The notes under the pieces are model-generated. The model did not search any database. It was not told the origin of the DNA and saw only the letters and a program-made list of their open reading frames with translations. A stretch of DNA of 64,000 nucleotides from Yamagishiella unicocca (Eukaryota; Chlorophyta; Chlorophyceae; Chlamydomonadales; Volvocaceae): assembly GCA_003116995.1 (NCBI GenBank), contig BDSL01000039.1, forward strand, positions 434,001 to 498,000. Direction: 5' to 3'. A program made the position numbers and the translations under genes. Shown here one piece after another: positions 22,421 through 33,100 of this stretch (its first letter is position 1; the number at the start of each line of letters is the position of its first letter).

Positions 22421-24272
22421 ATGGCAGCCAACAAGTGCAGCGCTGCTTCGACTTCACCAATGGCTGGTCCTGCCGCACGCGATCAGGCTTGCCAAGTTAT
22501 GTCTCTCGCAAGCGCCGTGGCACACCTGAACACGGTCTCCGCCGGCGTCAGCGTGGAGCCCACCGACTACAACTGGGGGGCACCATCCTTCCTCCAGCAG
22601 CAGGCGCTTTATTCACAGTTCCTCCAGCTGGCGTTTATGTGCTCGCTGCCGCAGATGCAGTACGCACACTTGTCTGCATGCCCAACCCTGCAGCCGGGGC
22701 GCACGGCCATGTTTCCAGGCTTTATGCCTCCTTTTTCAGGTATGTTGAATGCGCCTCTTTTGTGCCGCGCACCGGACTCGATGGGAGGAGAAGCACGCGA
22801 TCGATGCTTTCTGTTGTTCTCGCGTGCAGGTTTCTTCCCACCCGCGACCGCGCCGTGTCCAGCGCAATCGCCAGCGCCAGCGCCTTCCTCTCCTGCGGTT
22901 CTGCAGGCCTCTGGGCAGCAGGTGCGCACGTTGGCGTTGCCGTCGCTACAACGTATATGCTTGTTCGCTTTGCACTTCTCGATAGATTCCTTTCGTTCGC
23001 TGATTGGCTGAAGGCTTCCTCTTCTGCCTCTGTTTATGTTCAGCATGGAAAGTCCAGCTCTGCGCGTCCTGACGCTCTAGGCGTCAAGGCTAGTAAGCCT
23101 ATGTCACCGAGCAAGAAAACCGGAGGCCCCAAGGTGAAGGCTGCCAAGAGTGCATCTGCTGTCAATAGCGCTCCCATGGCGCCGCCGGCTGGCGCCGTGA
23201 AGGTCGAGCCGGACATTGAGCTCGAAGACATCTGCCGCTTGCTTGGAGACGATGCGTTTCTTGAGGTAAGAATCTACGCACGAAGCTTAAGCATATGTTG
23301 TTTCTGCATCTCTTCCGCTTTTGAAAAGACAACGGTTGACAGCCCTACTTCGACCCTAGAAGCAGCCAGCAGCTGCCACATTCTCCGCCAACCTGTACAA
23401 TTGCCGTCTCCTGCGCAGCACTTGCAGGACGACGTCCTTTCCGAAGGCTCAAATGGCAGCTCGTCCACATCTGACGGCCGCGTGTTGTCAAAGAACAACA
23501 GCAACGGCAGCTTGAGCGGCAGCCTGAACAACAACGAAGGTGGCTTGTTCTCCGGCAATAACTTCGCGTCTGCATTCGATGTCGACATGGACGATGCACC
23601 TGTTGCTGCTGCTGCCGCCGTGTCCGAAGACAAGACACCAGCGCCAACCCAGGCCCCCTCGAAGGCGAGCTCGGGGGATCTGAACAACATGGTGGCGTCC
23701 TCCCCCACTCGGTTGACACGGTCCAGCCGTACCGCCGCGCGGGAGGCGGGCAGTGGCAAGGACCCTGCGACGGCCGGGGCCGCAGGTACTGCCACCAAGA
23801 TAGTGCTTAAGGTCAACAAAGGCGGCGTGCAGAAGGTAGCGGGCTCTAAGCCGTCGAAGGCGCAGGCCTCCGCTGCGTCCGCGGTGCCAGCCGGCACAAC
23901 AGCTCAGCAGCCCTCGTCGGAGGAGTGCCCGCTGACCGCGGCCGATCTGTCGCGCCTGCTGGGCGAGGACGACAACCGGTGAGCGGGAGGGCATCGTTGA
24001 TGGAGGTTGTGGCGACGACACGTACTCGGTTGCTCCATGCCCTTTGCATTGGCCAGGGTGCCGAAAGGGCAATCTGAACACCGACTCGCTGTCGGGGGCG
24101 TGGCATGCCCAGGGGGCTGGGCATTAATTGGCTTGATCCTGGACTCATGCCTACTGCACTATGCCACAGCACTAATTTCCCCGTTCGCCCCTCTCACAAC
24201 AGGATTCCTGACGGCTGGGATTTGGATTTGGATTTCGAGAACCCGTTCTCATGCTCAATCAGCGCCTTCTAA
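22421..24272 (+). CDS. Unrecognised 417-residue Ser/Ala-rich acidic protein
   Basis: Exons: 22421-22739, 22830-22921, 23044-23265, 23428-23978, 24203-24272 (TAA). Phases are 1, 0, 0 and 2 and all junctions are GT-AG, which makes a real gene likely although I do not recognise the family. The N-terminal part has a compact segment, EPTDYNWGAPSFLQQQALYS, followed by hydrophobic residues. Then comes a Pro/Ala linker and a Lys/Ser/Pro-rich stretch (SPSKKTGGPKVKAAKS) that could be a nuclear localisation signal. Two related acidic helices follow: LEDICRLLGDDAFLE near residue 205 and LTAADLSRLLGEDDNR near residue 392. The C-terminus, WDLDLDFENPF, is acidic and aromatic. Such short acidic-hydrophobic modules are typical of transcriptional activation or co-regulator docking regions, but that is only an inference. 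No catalytic motif or membrane segment is seen. Confidence 0.65.
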
Positions 24273-26311
24273 CTGGGCGGAGCATGCCTGACGCCGTGAG
24301 CCATCTGCGGGTCGAGTGCCTATCGTGGACATACCGTTAGTGACACTACCGATGGCCACGTGGCAGACATACGTCGATATTACGTCTCCCGTTTTTTGTT
24401 TGCTGGTAAGCACCCGGCCATGGCCCGGTAGCCAACACCAGTGGTCCTCATGGCCATGGTTGGCGCCGTGCGAAACGGCCAGGTTGCTATGCGGCAGAAT
24501 TTTTTCACTTATATTCCTCCAACAGCGTTGGGACGCGGTTGGTGAACTGGCACTGTCCTGAGAGGAGATACTTCAGCTGGTTCGAAAAGAGGGACCTAAG
24601 GTCGAGCGGTGTTCGCAGTGCTGACTTCCCCTCAGTCGGAAGTTGAGGCAGCTACCTCGTGTTAGCAGAGGCGAAGCGCCAGGTTAGACTTCGGGCGTGT
24701 CTGGTAGGTATGCGCGTGTGCGGTCCGTGTAGGAGCGCGGGTCGCATACTGCTGGTGCCAAAAGGTCAGATCGGTGGCTTCCCATCGAATAATACTTATA
24801 ATAGATGCAATGCTGCACTGCGGAATCCCCTCAATCTAGTAGGTAGAAGGACTTTGCTGGCTGCCTGCCACAGTTGCCTTAGGTTGCGAATGTCATGTGC
24901 GGGGTTGCGGACGTGCCAGGCACACGAGGTGGTGGATGCGGTCGTGGTGGTCGTCGATGACCCGCGCGCTTTCATCTCGAATGCCTCGTTAGAGACCCTC
25001 AGCTGACAACAAAAATACCGTTAGTTCAGGTGCGGGTACCCCGTGCACCCATTTTGTTGCGCCTGTTCTTACGTATCTTTTCACTGATCTTCAAGCCATG
25101 TACATGGCTTTTTTGAGTGTAGGCTATGGGCGTGCAGGGCGCGCCTAAACGCTGGCGGCCATGTACGTACCTAATGTGTGAGAAGAGCAATGAGGGGATC
25201 GGAGGTGGCGTAAGTGCCCGAGGGAAGCGTATGTAAGGTTGCTGCCATGCAGTCAGTCGATTGAGTGTGATGGTGGCGCCTAGAGGGTTCAGATCGCGGA
25301 GCGGTGCGGTGCATGCCGTGGTCACGAATGAAAAGTTTGCTGGTTGGCATCCAGGCTGACGCCGGGTGCCTGCAGCTAGTTATGCGGGTCGAGTTGCTTA
25401 TTGGCGCGTAGTGGATCCATCTATCTGTTCTATGGGCAGGTGCGGTTTTGTTATGCTGAAAAGTAAAAAAAATGACAATGTCCCTGCGCATGTAATCACC
25501 AGCAACCGCTGCTGATGGCACTCTTGTGGACGTCCCTGAGCAAATTGACGGATATTTGGCTGGTTCGCCTGCCCATCAAGGGAAGGTGGTGCTGCGTGTT
25601 GAGATATACATGTGTCTGCTTCCACGTTCCGTTCTTGGTTATTTTGCCTGAGCAATACAACCGAGGTGTTGCGACAGAGCAATCTGCATAATGGCTTTGG
25701 TACGTATGTTTAGTGTAGAGGTAAGGCCTTTGCCCCGCAGCGGTGTTGGTTGTTTCAGTTCAGCCCGTTGAGATTCTGTTGCCGTTTACGCATGCTCCTT
25801 TTATTCCGATAGTGTATTGATTTGTTTTCGTCTTGGCTGTCGTCAGTGGAACGTTTCCTACGATGTGGCTGTATTGAGAGATTTCCAAGAATCTTGCTCG
25901 GACATCGTATTGTTTGCCGGGAGCCTGCCGACTTCGAATTTCCTTTCTGAGAATGAATGCCTGTAACCTCAATATTTCATACCTCTCACCATTTTTAGGG
26001 TTGTATGCCTCGGGGTAGAGTCTTCGCACCGGAGGGCGTCAGGTAGAAGCCATCGGAATTGTGTCTGGTCACGTGCAACGCACTTGACAGTTACAGGGAA
26101 CGCTATATTACGTGTCAGCGATGGTTCCCATGGACCTGCGGGGATCTGGGATCTCTGTCTTCTCCAGCACCGCCCCCCCAAGCTTAATTCACCCCAAACG
26201 GAATTTACCGCATTACTTATTCGCCATCCTGCTGTCTCTGCAGTCATCAACAGGGCAACCCAGCATTATGGACCATAGCCTCTTTTAACATTCTGTGTGC
26301 ACCGCGCGCCT

Positions 26312-26507
26312 ACCACCACCACCACCACCACCACCACCACCACCACCACCACCACGATGTGCAGCGCCTTCCAGACTGACAGTGAGTCCACTCCGACAGC
26401 AGGCTCCCTCGGGGTGCACACCTACCACCACCACCACCACCACCACCACGATGTGCAGCGCCTTCCAGACTGACAGTGAGTCCACTCCGACAGCAGGCTC
26501 CCTCGGG
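26312..26507. repeat. Two (ACC)n microsatellites with a duplicated 60-bp flank
   Basis: (ACC)n runs end at about 26355 and 26449. Each is followed by the same 60-bp block (26354-26413 and 26448-26507, starting ACGATGTGCAGCGCC), so microsatellite plus flank form a 94-bp tandem duplication. Confidence 0.9.
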
Positions 26508-26657
26508 TCATGACGGAAAAGCCCGATGGCTCTACGGGCACTCACACGTTTCCTGTGCAGTAACACTAATAGCATTACTAGTTTCACGGAGAGGACAATA
26601 CCCAAACCGCGTACACCGTTCGTCACAACTCCCTAACGACTTATCTACATGGTATTG

Positions 26658-26662
26658 TTACA
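26658..26662 (-). promoter_or_regulatory. Possible polyadenylation signal of the SET gene
   Basis: TGTAA on the minus strand, about 446 nt past the SET stop codon. Confidence 0.35.
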
Positions 26663-27107
26663 TAAGGTCTCACGGCGTCAACATACAGCTGCAATCAACC
26701 TACCTCCCTGCCAACCCCATCCCTGGAAAACCTACGCTGTCCTAACCTCGAGCCAACACGGTACATGAGGCGCCGTGCACCCGGAAGCAGGGACTGGATT
26801 AGCTCCTCACTGACGAGCAAGCCCCTGCACTCTCGCCACACCACCCGCCATGCCACTTCCCACGCCAATCCCGCTGCTTCGGTCGTCAGCCGTCGCCGCC
26901 GCTGCCTCGGCGCCCTCCTTGCTCCATGACTGCACCACGGCCGTTACCGCTGGCCATAAGCCCCCACAGGCCCGTCGTACAGGTCCAGTAGTCGTACAGC
27001 TACGTGCGTTTACCAGCGCAAGCCGCGAGGCAGCCTCTGGGCGACCTCACTCGGCACTAAGGTTGGCTGAGATGCCGGCTGCTGCTGAGACGCCGGCCGG
27101 TCCCCCC

Positions 27108-30100
27108 CTACCGCAGTTTCTCGACAAGCCACCCGTCGTACACGTCCAATAGTCGTACGGCCTCCCGCAGGAGCAGCTTGTGCTCCAGGCGACATCGCAC
27201 GGCTGCCGTCGTCAGCTCGGAGAGGGAAAACTCGCGCTGCTGGTGCGCGAGCAACAGGCCCTCGTCGGTTGCGATGCTGGTGGGCAGCTCGTCCAGCGCG
27301 GCCTGGTACGATTGCCGTACGGTCGCCACGTTGGCTCGCTCCGCCGCTATGGCTTGAGGGCGGAGGTGCTGCGGTGGTGCGCGGCCCGCTTCAGTCCAGG
27401 GTTTGGCCGCTGGCCAGGCGCCGAAGATGCCCCCGCCTGGGGATAGGCGGCGCGGCGGAGGATACCAGCAGTTGAGGGTTGCGAGGGTTGGGTTGCGAGG
27501 GTTGGGTTGCGAGGGTTGGGTTGCAAGGGTTGGGTTGCAAGGGTTGGGTTGCAAGGGTTGGGTTGCGAGGGTTGGGTTGCAAGGGTTGGGTTGCAAGGGT
27601 TGGGTTGCAAGGGTTGGGTTGCGAGGGTTGGGTTGCAAGGGTTGGGTTGCAAGGGTTGGGTTGCAAGGGTTGGGTTGCAAGGGTTGGGTTGCAAGGGTTG
27701 GGTTGCAAGGGTTGGGTTGCAAGGGTTGGGTTGCAAGGGTTGGGTTGCAAGGGTTGGGTTGCGAGGGTTGGGTTGCAAGGGTTGGGTTGCAAGGGTTGGG
27801 TTGCAAGGGTTGGGTTGCAAGGGTTGGGTTGCGAGGGTTGGGTTGCAAGGGTTGGGTTGCAAGGGTTGGGTTGCAAGGGTTGGGTTGCGAGGGTTGGGTT
27901 GCAAGGGTTGGGTTGCGAGGGTTGGGTTGCAAGGGTTGGGTTGCAAGGGTTGGGTTGCAAGGGTTGGGTTGCGAGGGTTGGGTTGCAAGGGTTGGGTTGC
28001 GAGGGTTGGGTTGCGAGGGGGGAATGAAGTGATGGTCAGGTTGACGGGCTGACGGGTCCCAACTACAAAGCACGCAGAGACGCATCCCCCGGAGGCTCGG
28101 GGTTTGGTGCAGCTAGCGCCACGACGGTTGCCGTCACCATCGTACGCCGTGGAGAGGTGCTGCCAGGTCCCCCAATGCTGCCCCACGCGCGCCAACACGA
28201 AGCCTCGCCGTGTTGTTGTTGGTTCCAAGCTGCAGGGTCGTGAAGAGCCCTTATACCGCATAGAGCGTCTTGCACCCTGACTCCACTCAGGGCTGTCCCC
28301 CTCCCCCACGAGTCGTGTCTACGGGTTGCCTCGCTGCCCTCTCCCCCGTTGCGTATAACGGTTTTTATACACCCCCACACACGGGTCGTTTTTGCACCCC
28401 CAACCCCCCTTCACCACACACACGGACGCAAGGCGATAAGGCCCTGCAGTAATCCCCGTCATGCCCGCCCTTTCCCCGCGCCCTGCGGCCTGCCCTCCCG
28501 CCGTACCCTGCCCTCCCGCCGTACCCTGCCCTCCCGCCTGCCGCACCTTGTGCCGGTGCGAATCCGTCGCTGAGGTTCATGGACAGCAGGATGCACCTGC
28601 GCAGTGTCGGTTACGATAAGGAAAGCCGGTAAGAAAGCCGGTAAGAAAGCCGGTAAGAAAGCCGGTAAGAAAGCCGGTCAGCATCACCGGTGAGTGACAC
28701 CGTCGCGCAAGCACACACGTAACGCAACGAAGGAAGGACGTCTCCCCTAAAACCTTGCCGCACCCGCCACCCGGGGCTCAGCCCCCCGCCGCCCTCGCTT
28801 CCAGCCAAGCCAACCCGCACAACAACTATGAGGAGGCGTGCTCCAACCGCTCCGCCGCACCTGCGCCTGGCCAGCACCAGCCGCGCCTCCGGGTCGCCAT
28901 CCGTTGCCTCCAGGGTGGGACGGCTTGGCGCCGCGACGCCTTCGCGCCAGTCACCCATGAAGCCCAACTGCAGGGACAGGAGCGCAGGCCCAGGGGCGAC
29001 GTGTCGTACACGGGCGGTTTGGAAGTTTGAAACGGTATAACGGTACGTAACGGTCACGATACGGTAGGGGTGGGTCCCGGCCTTGGCTAAGTGCGGTGAG
29101 GGGGTAGGTGCAATCTGCACCGGTGCCGAAATGGGTTGCCGCCGTACTGCGGGCCCATGGACGGTATGCTGTTATGCGCCCCCCGCCCGCTTCCTGACCT
29201 ACCGACTCCATGAGTGAAGCCCCGTTGACTGCGGGTAGGGTTTCCTGATTTGGCAACTTGACGCGGTCATTGGGGTTGCCCGGTACGACAAAGCCGTAGT
29301 CTCTCATGACCTGGTGGTGGGATGGGGGAAGGGGAGGGGGCGGAGAGGGTTACCGAGAAGGGGTTCTAGTTCCGGCCTTGCCCGACCTTGGCCGACCTCC
29401 CAACACTCCAATCCCTCTTGCCCCAGTCGAATCCGTCCTTCGCCCAACCCAATCCCTGCCGTCCCCTCCTTAATCTCCAGTTCCCCTCCCCAGTCCCATC
29501 TTCCCTTCCCTCCCCAACCCAAACCACACCTCGGAGTTCTGCTTTCCTTCCCCGTAGCTGATGGTGGCCTCCTGACCATGGCCCAGCACCGTTAAGAGCC
29601 GCAACTCAAACCTGGTGTCACAGAAATGCAATGACCAAGTCCACAGTGCAGGGGCCGGAAGCAAGGCGTATCAAGGGGCGGTCAAGTGCTCGTTCCGGGC
29701 CTGTTGTCCAGATCAAGCCATTGCAAGCAGAACAGGCAGACAGACAGACAGACAGAGTGGCCGCCGCGTCGATCATTACGGCGTGTCGTACATGTCGTAC
29801 AGGGCCGGGATGCTCCTAGCTCCTAGCCGCTCGTCTCTGCGGTTGCTGTCCAGGTGAGCCAGCCTGGACGGCCGCCCCATCCCGCCCACCTGGCTGCTCC
29901 CTTCCAGCCCTACAGCGCTCCTCCGGCGTGGCCCCCCTCCGGCTCCAGCCCGCACACCCATACTCCTATTCCCTCGCCCACCCCACCTCTTACCCCCCAG
30001 CCCCCCCCCCTCTTACCCCCCCAGCCCCCCACCTCAAAACCCACCTCTTAAGCCCCAGCACTCCACCTCCTATCCCCTAACCCCCACCTCTTCTTGTCGC

Positions 30101-33100
30101 GCGCCATGCAGAACGTCGAGTTGAAGCGGAAGGAGTGGTTTGCCAGGTCCGCGTACGGCACCATGAGGGTGAGTGCCTCCCCGTTGGCCTCCTCCGAGAA
30201 GGTCCGTGTGCGTACCTGTTCGCCGTACAGGCAGGCAGACAGACAGACAGACAGGCAGAGAAATAAGCAGACAATATAGGCAGAGACCAGCAGAGGCCAG
30301 CAGACAATAGGCAGAAAGGCCAACAGGCCTAAGCGGAGTGAAGTTTGTGCAGTGGAATCTCGCAACTTTGCGGTAAATCAACAAATAGACAGGCAGGCAG
30401 GACAGACACACCGACCGGTTTGGGAGGTATAGGCTAGCGTTAAACCGACAAGCAAAGACAGGCGGCCACTATGTGCAGGAGTGGTCGGGGATGAGAGCGA
30501 TGCCGATGACAACATGTGTACGACGAAATGCCGTACATGGCAGCAAAGGTGCCGTAGCAGGTTCCTGGCAGCGGGTACCCTAGCAGCAATGGCGGAACAT
30601 CAGCTGATTCTAATACGCCCTTAGAGAGAGCCGAGAGCCCCGAGGAGAATGCGGCCACAGCCCCAGAGCCGAGGGCCCCCAGCCGGCCCCAAACCGCGCC
30701 GCACGCCGCGCTATGCAGTACCATTGACATGGCCCAGAGCGTGTCCGCCGGCCGCGTCGCCAGCCGCAGCTGCCGCAGCTCCCCGCGCTCCGAGTCAAAG
30801 TACCTGCGAGGGGGATGAGAGGGTTAGGTCCAGGGAGGCGGGATGTTAGGTCCAGGGAGGCGGGTGTCAGGTCCAGGGATGCGGGTGCTAGGTGCATCCG
30901 GTGAGCCGCTCGACAGCGGCCGAGGCGGAGGCGGGGAAGGTGGCGGGGCAAACGGGTGAATGAGAGGACCGGGGCGGCGAGTGCCGGCTGGATGGGGCCC
31001 GCGCGCAGCAGGAGCTCGTTGGGAGGTCAACACGTGATGGGAGCCCACGCACGTCCCCACGCACATCTCACCAGCCCCTGCTCGCCGCTCTCGCCGCGTC
31101 CCGCTTCGGTGAGTGAGACGGCTGCAGGGATGCCGTACCGGTTTGCCTCCCCCCCTCCGTTTCCTATGTCTTGTAACCGGGTCTCCTCGCTACCCCTCCC
31201 TGGACCCAAGGACCCAACGCAGCCCCCGCCCACCCTGCGCACTTCCCCTGGAGCGCAAGCGGAACACGTTCGGTGCCCCGCGCGTTCGGACGGAGGTGGA
31301 CGGCAGCGGCTCCCGTCGACGCAAGTGCTGTCCACAAACCAGGGTGGCCGATAGCCGTCAGGCCGGGGCCATCTGGACCGGCGACCGATGCTTCCCACCT
31401 GACTGGCAGCTTCCATTACAGGCCCCGCCGTTGCACGACAAACCACCGCAACCCCCCGCCCCGCAGTCCGGCTCCCCCCGCACCCACTTGCGGTGGACGC
31501 CTGTCGCCCATGTGTACTGCGACTTGGCTTCGTCCTGGCGCACGTGGTCGCGAGTAGAGGAGGCGGCGGCGGCGGCGGCGGGAGCGACGTGGGCGGGAGT
31601 GGCGGTATGGTTAGTTGGTATCGCCCGTGCACGCGCAGAGGCTGTCTTGTGTGAGCGCGAGTCGGGCGCTCGTGCGGTTGTATATGTGTACGATGCTGCG
31701 AGAGGTTAGTCCGGTTCTCATGTCGTGCTGACGTGGCCCCATTGTCGTGCGATGATACGCTGATACCGTGCAGTTAGGTGGGGTGTGTTTCCCCAGAAAC
31801 AGCTGCCTCTTTTGCGTTCGGTGGGCCGGGGCCATCACGGCGGGCCGCGCTGCGACGTGAACTGGCAAAACCTTCGCGTCTGAGACACAGTGCGGGGGAT
31901 AGGAAGGTGCGCCGCGTCACGTCCAGTTGCGATGAGGCACAGATGCATGCTTCGCAGGGGTGATGCAGGCGCGTGACGACACGGTCAAACACATATGCCG
32001 TACAGTGAACGCGCCGCAGCACTGTCGCAACCAGGTGGACCGTCTTCGCGCCTTGCTGCACTACTGCTTCTCCCAAACTGCTTCCTGGTGCTTGCTCTCC
32101 GCACGCAGTGCTTCCTGGTGCTTGCTCTCCGCACGCAGTGCTTCCTGGTGCTTGCTCTCCGCGTGCAGTGCTTCCTGGTGCTTGCTCTCCGCATGCAGTG
32201 CTTCCTGGTGCTTGCTCTCCGCGTGCAGTGCTTCCTGGTGCTTGCTCTCCGCATGCAGTGCTTCCTGGTGCTTGCTCTCCGCGTGCAGTGCTTCCTGGTG
32301 CTTGCTCTCCGCGTGCAGTGCTCCCTGGTACTTGCTCTCCGCGTGCAGTGCTTCCTGGTGCTCTCCGCGGTCCTGCACTTCAAATCCCGAATCACGTTGC
32401 AACCATGAGCCTCCTCATCACTCACCACAAGCTCCCGGATTTGCAGCTCCTTGGCGTCGTCGGCTCCGTAGTTGATCAGGCACGTCACCTTCAACGCCAC
32501 ACAGAAAGGTGAAGGCAGAGGCGATGAAAGGGGCCAGCCGGCCGAACAGGCGAGGCACACGGGTTTGCGAGGCAGGCAGCGAGCACACCGGTGAACCCGC
32601 ATCACAAGTAAGGCGGGGAACGGGACTAGTAGCTGGGGAGCGAGCTGGGGCCACAGTATTCCTAGTTAGGAAGACAGCTGGAGGACTTCGCAGCTGGAAC
32701 AAGAGCCGGAGGCCTTCCTCGGGTAGCTGGCCTCGGGTAGCCGGGTCCGTGGGGGACCCGAAGCTGCGCTGCCTCTGGGGGCTGCACTGCCTCTGGGGGC
32801 TGCGCACTGCACGCTGTACGGCTCACTCCCCGCCGCCGCTAGCGAAGTCCGGCTTCGGCTCGGAGCCCCGTCCTCTGCAGCCCCGAACCCTGCAGCAGCA
32901 CTCTGCAGCCCCGAACCCTGCAGCGGCACTCTGCAGCCCCGAACCCTGCAGCGGCACTCTGCAGCCCCGAACCCTGCAGCGGCACTCTGCGCCAGCGTAC
33001 CTCCTCAGCGGGGGGCAGGTTGGCTAGGTAGGCCCCCCACACCGGGCTGTCCACCAGCTCCGAAGCCACCCACAGCAGCCAGGCGGTCATGCGCACGTCC

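Larger units (their letters stand above)
24273..27107. other. Convergent spacer between the unknown gene and the SET gene
   Basis: The flanking genes point toward each other, so both 3' UTRs should lie here. Plus-strand TGTAA occurs at 25491-25495 and a minus-strand TGTAA at 26662-26658. The only other structure I see is the (ACC)n pair with its duplicated 60-bp flank at 26312-26507. Confidence 0.55.

Noticed and set aside
23343..23427. Exon 4 of the unknown gene starting at the acceptor before 23343
   Set aside because: That acceptor gives the wrong phase; TTGCAG before 23428 gives the continuous frame DDVLSEGSNG.
27108..28309. Long open frames in five readings (up to 325 codons) rich in Asn-Pro or Gly-Leu-Gly repeats
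   Set aside because: They arise from the 14-bp satellite, whose unit lacks stops in most frames. Only the last 80 codons of one minus-strand frame are real (final SET exon).
32079..32362. Regular 30-bp repeats resembling a CRISPR array
   Set aside because: The repeats are directly adjacent with no unique spacers, and the genome is eukaryotic.
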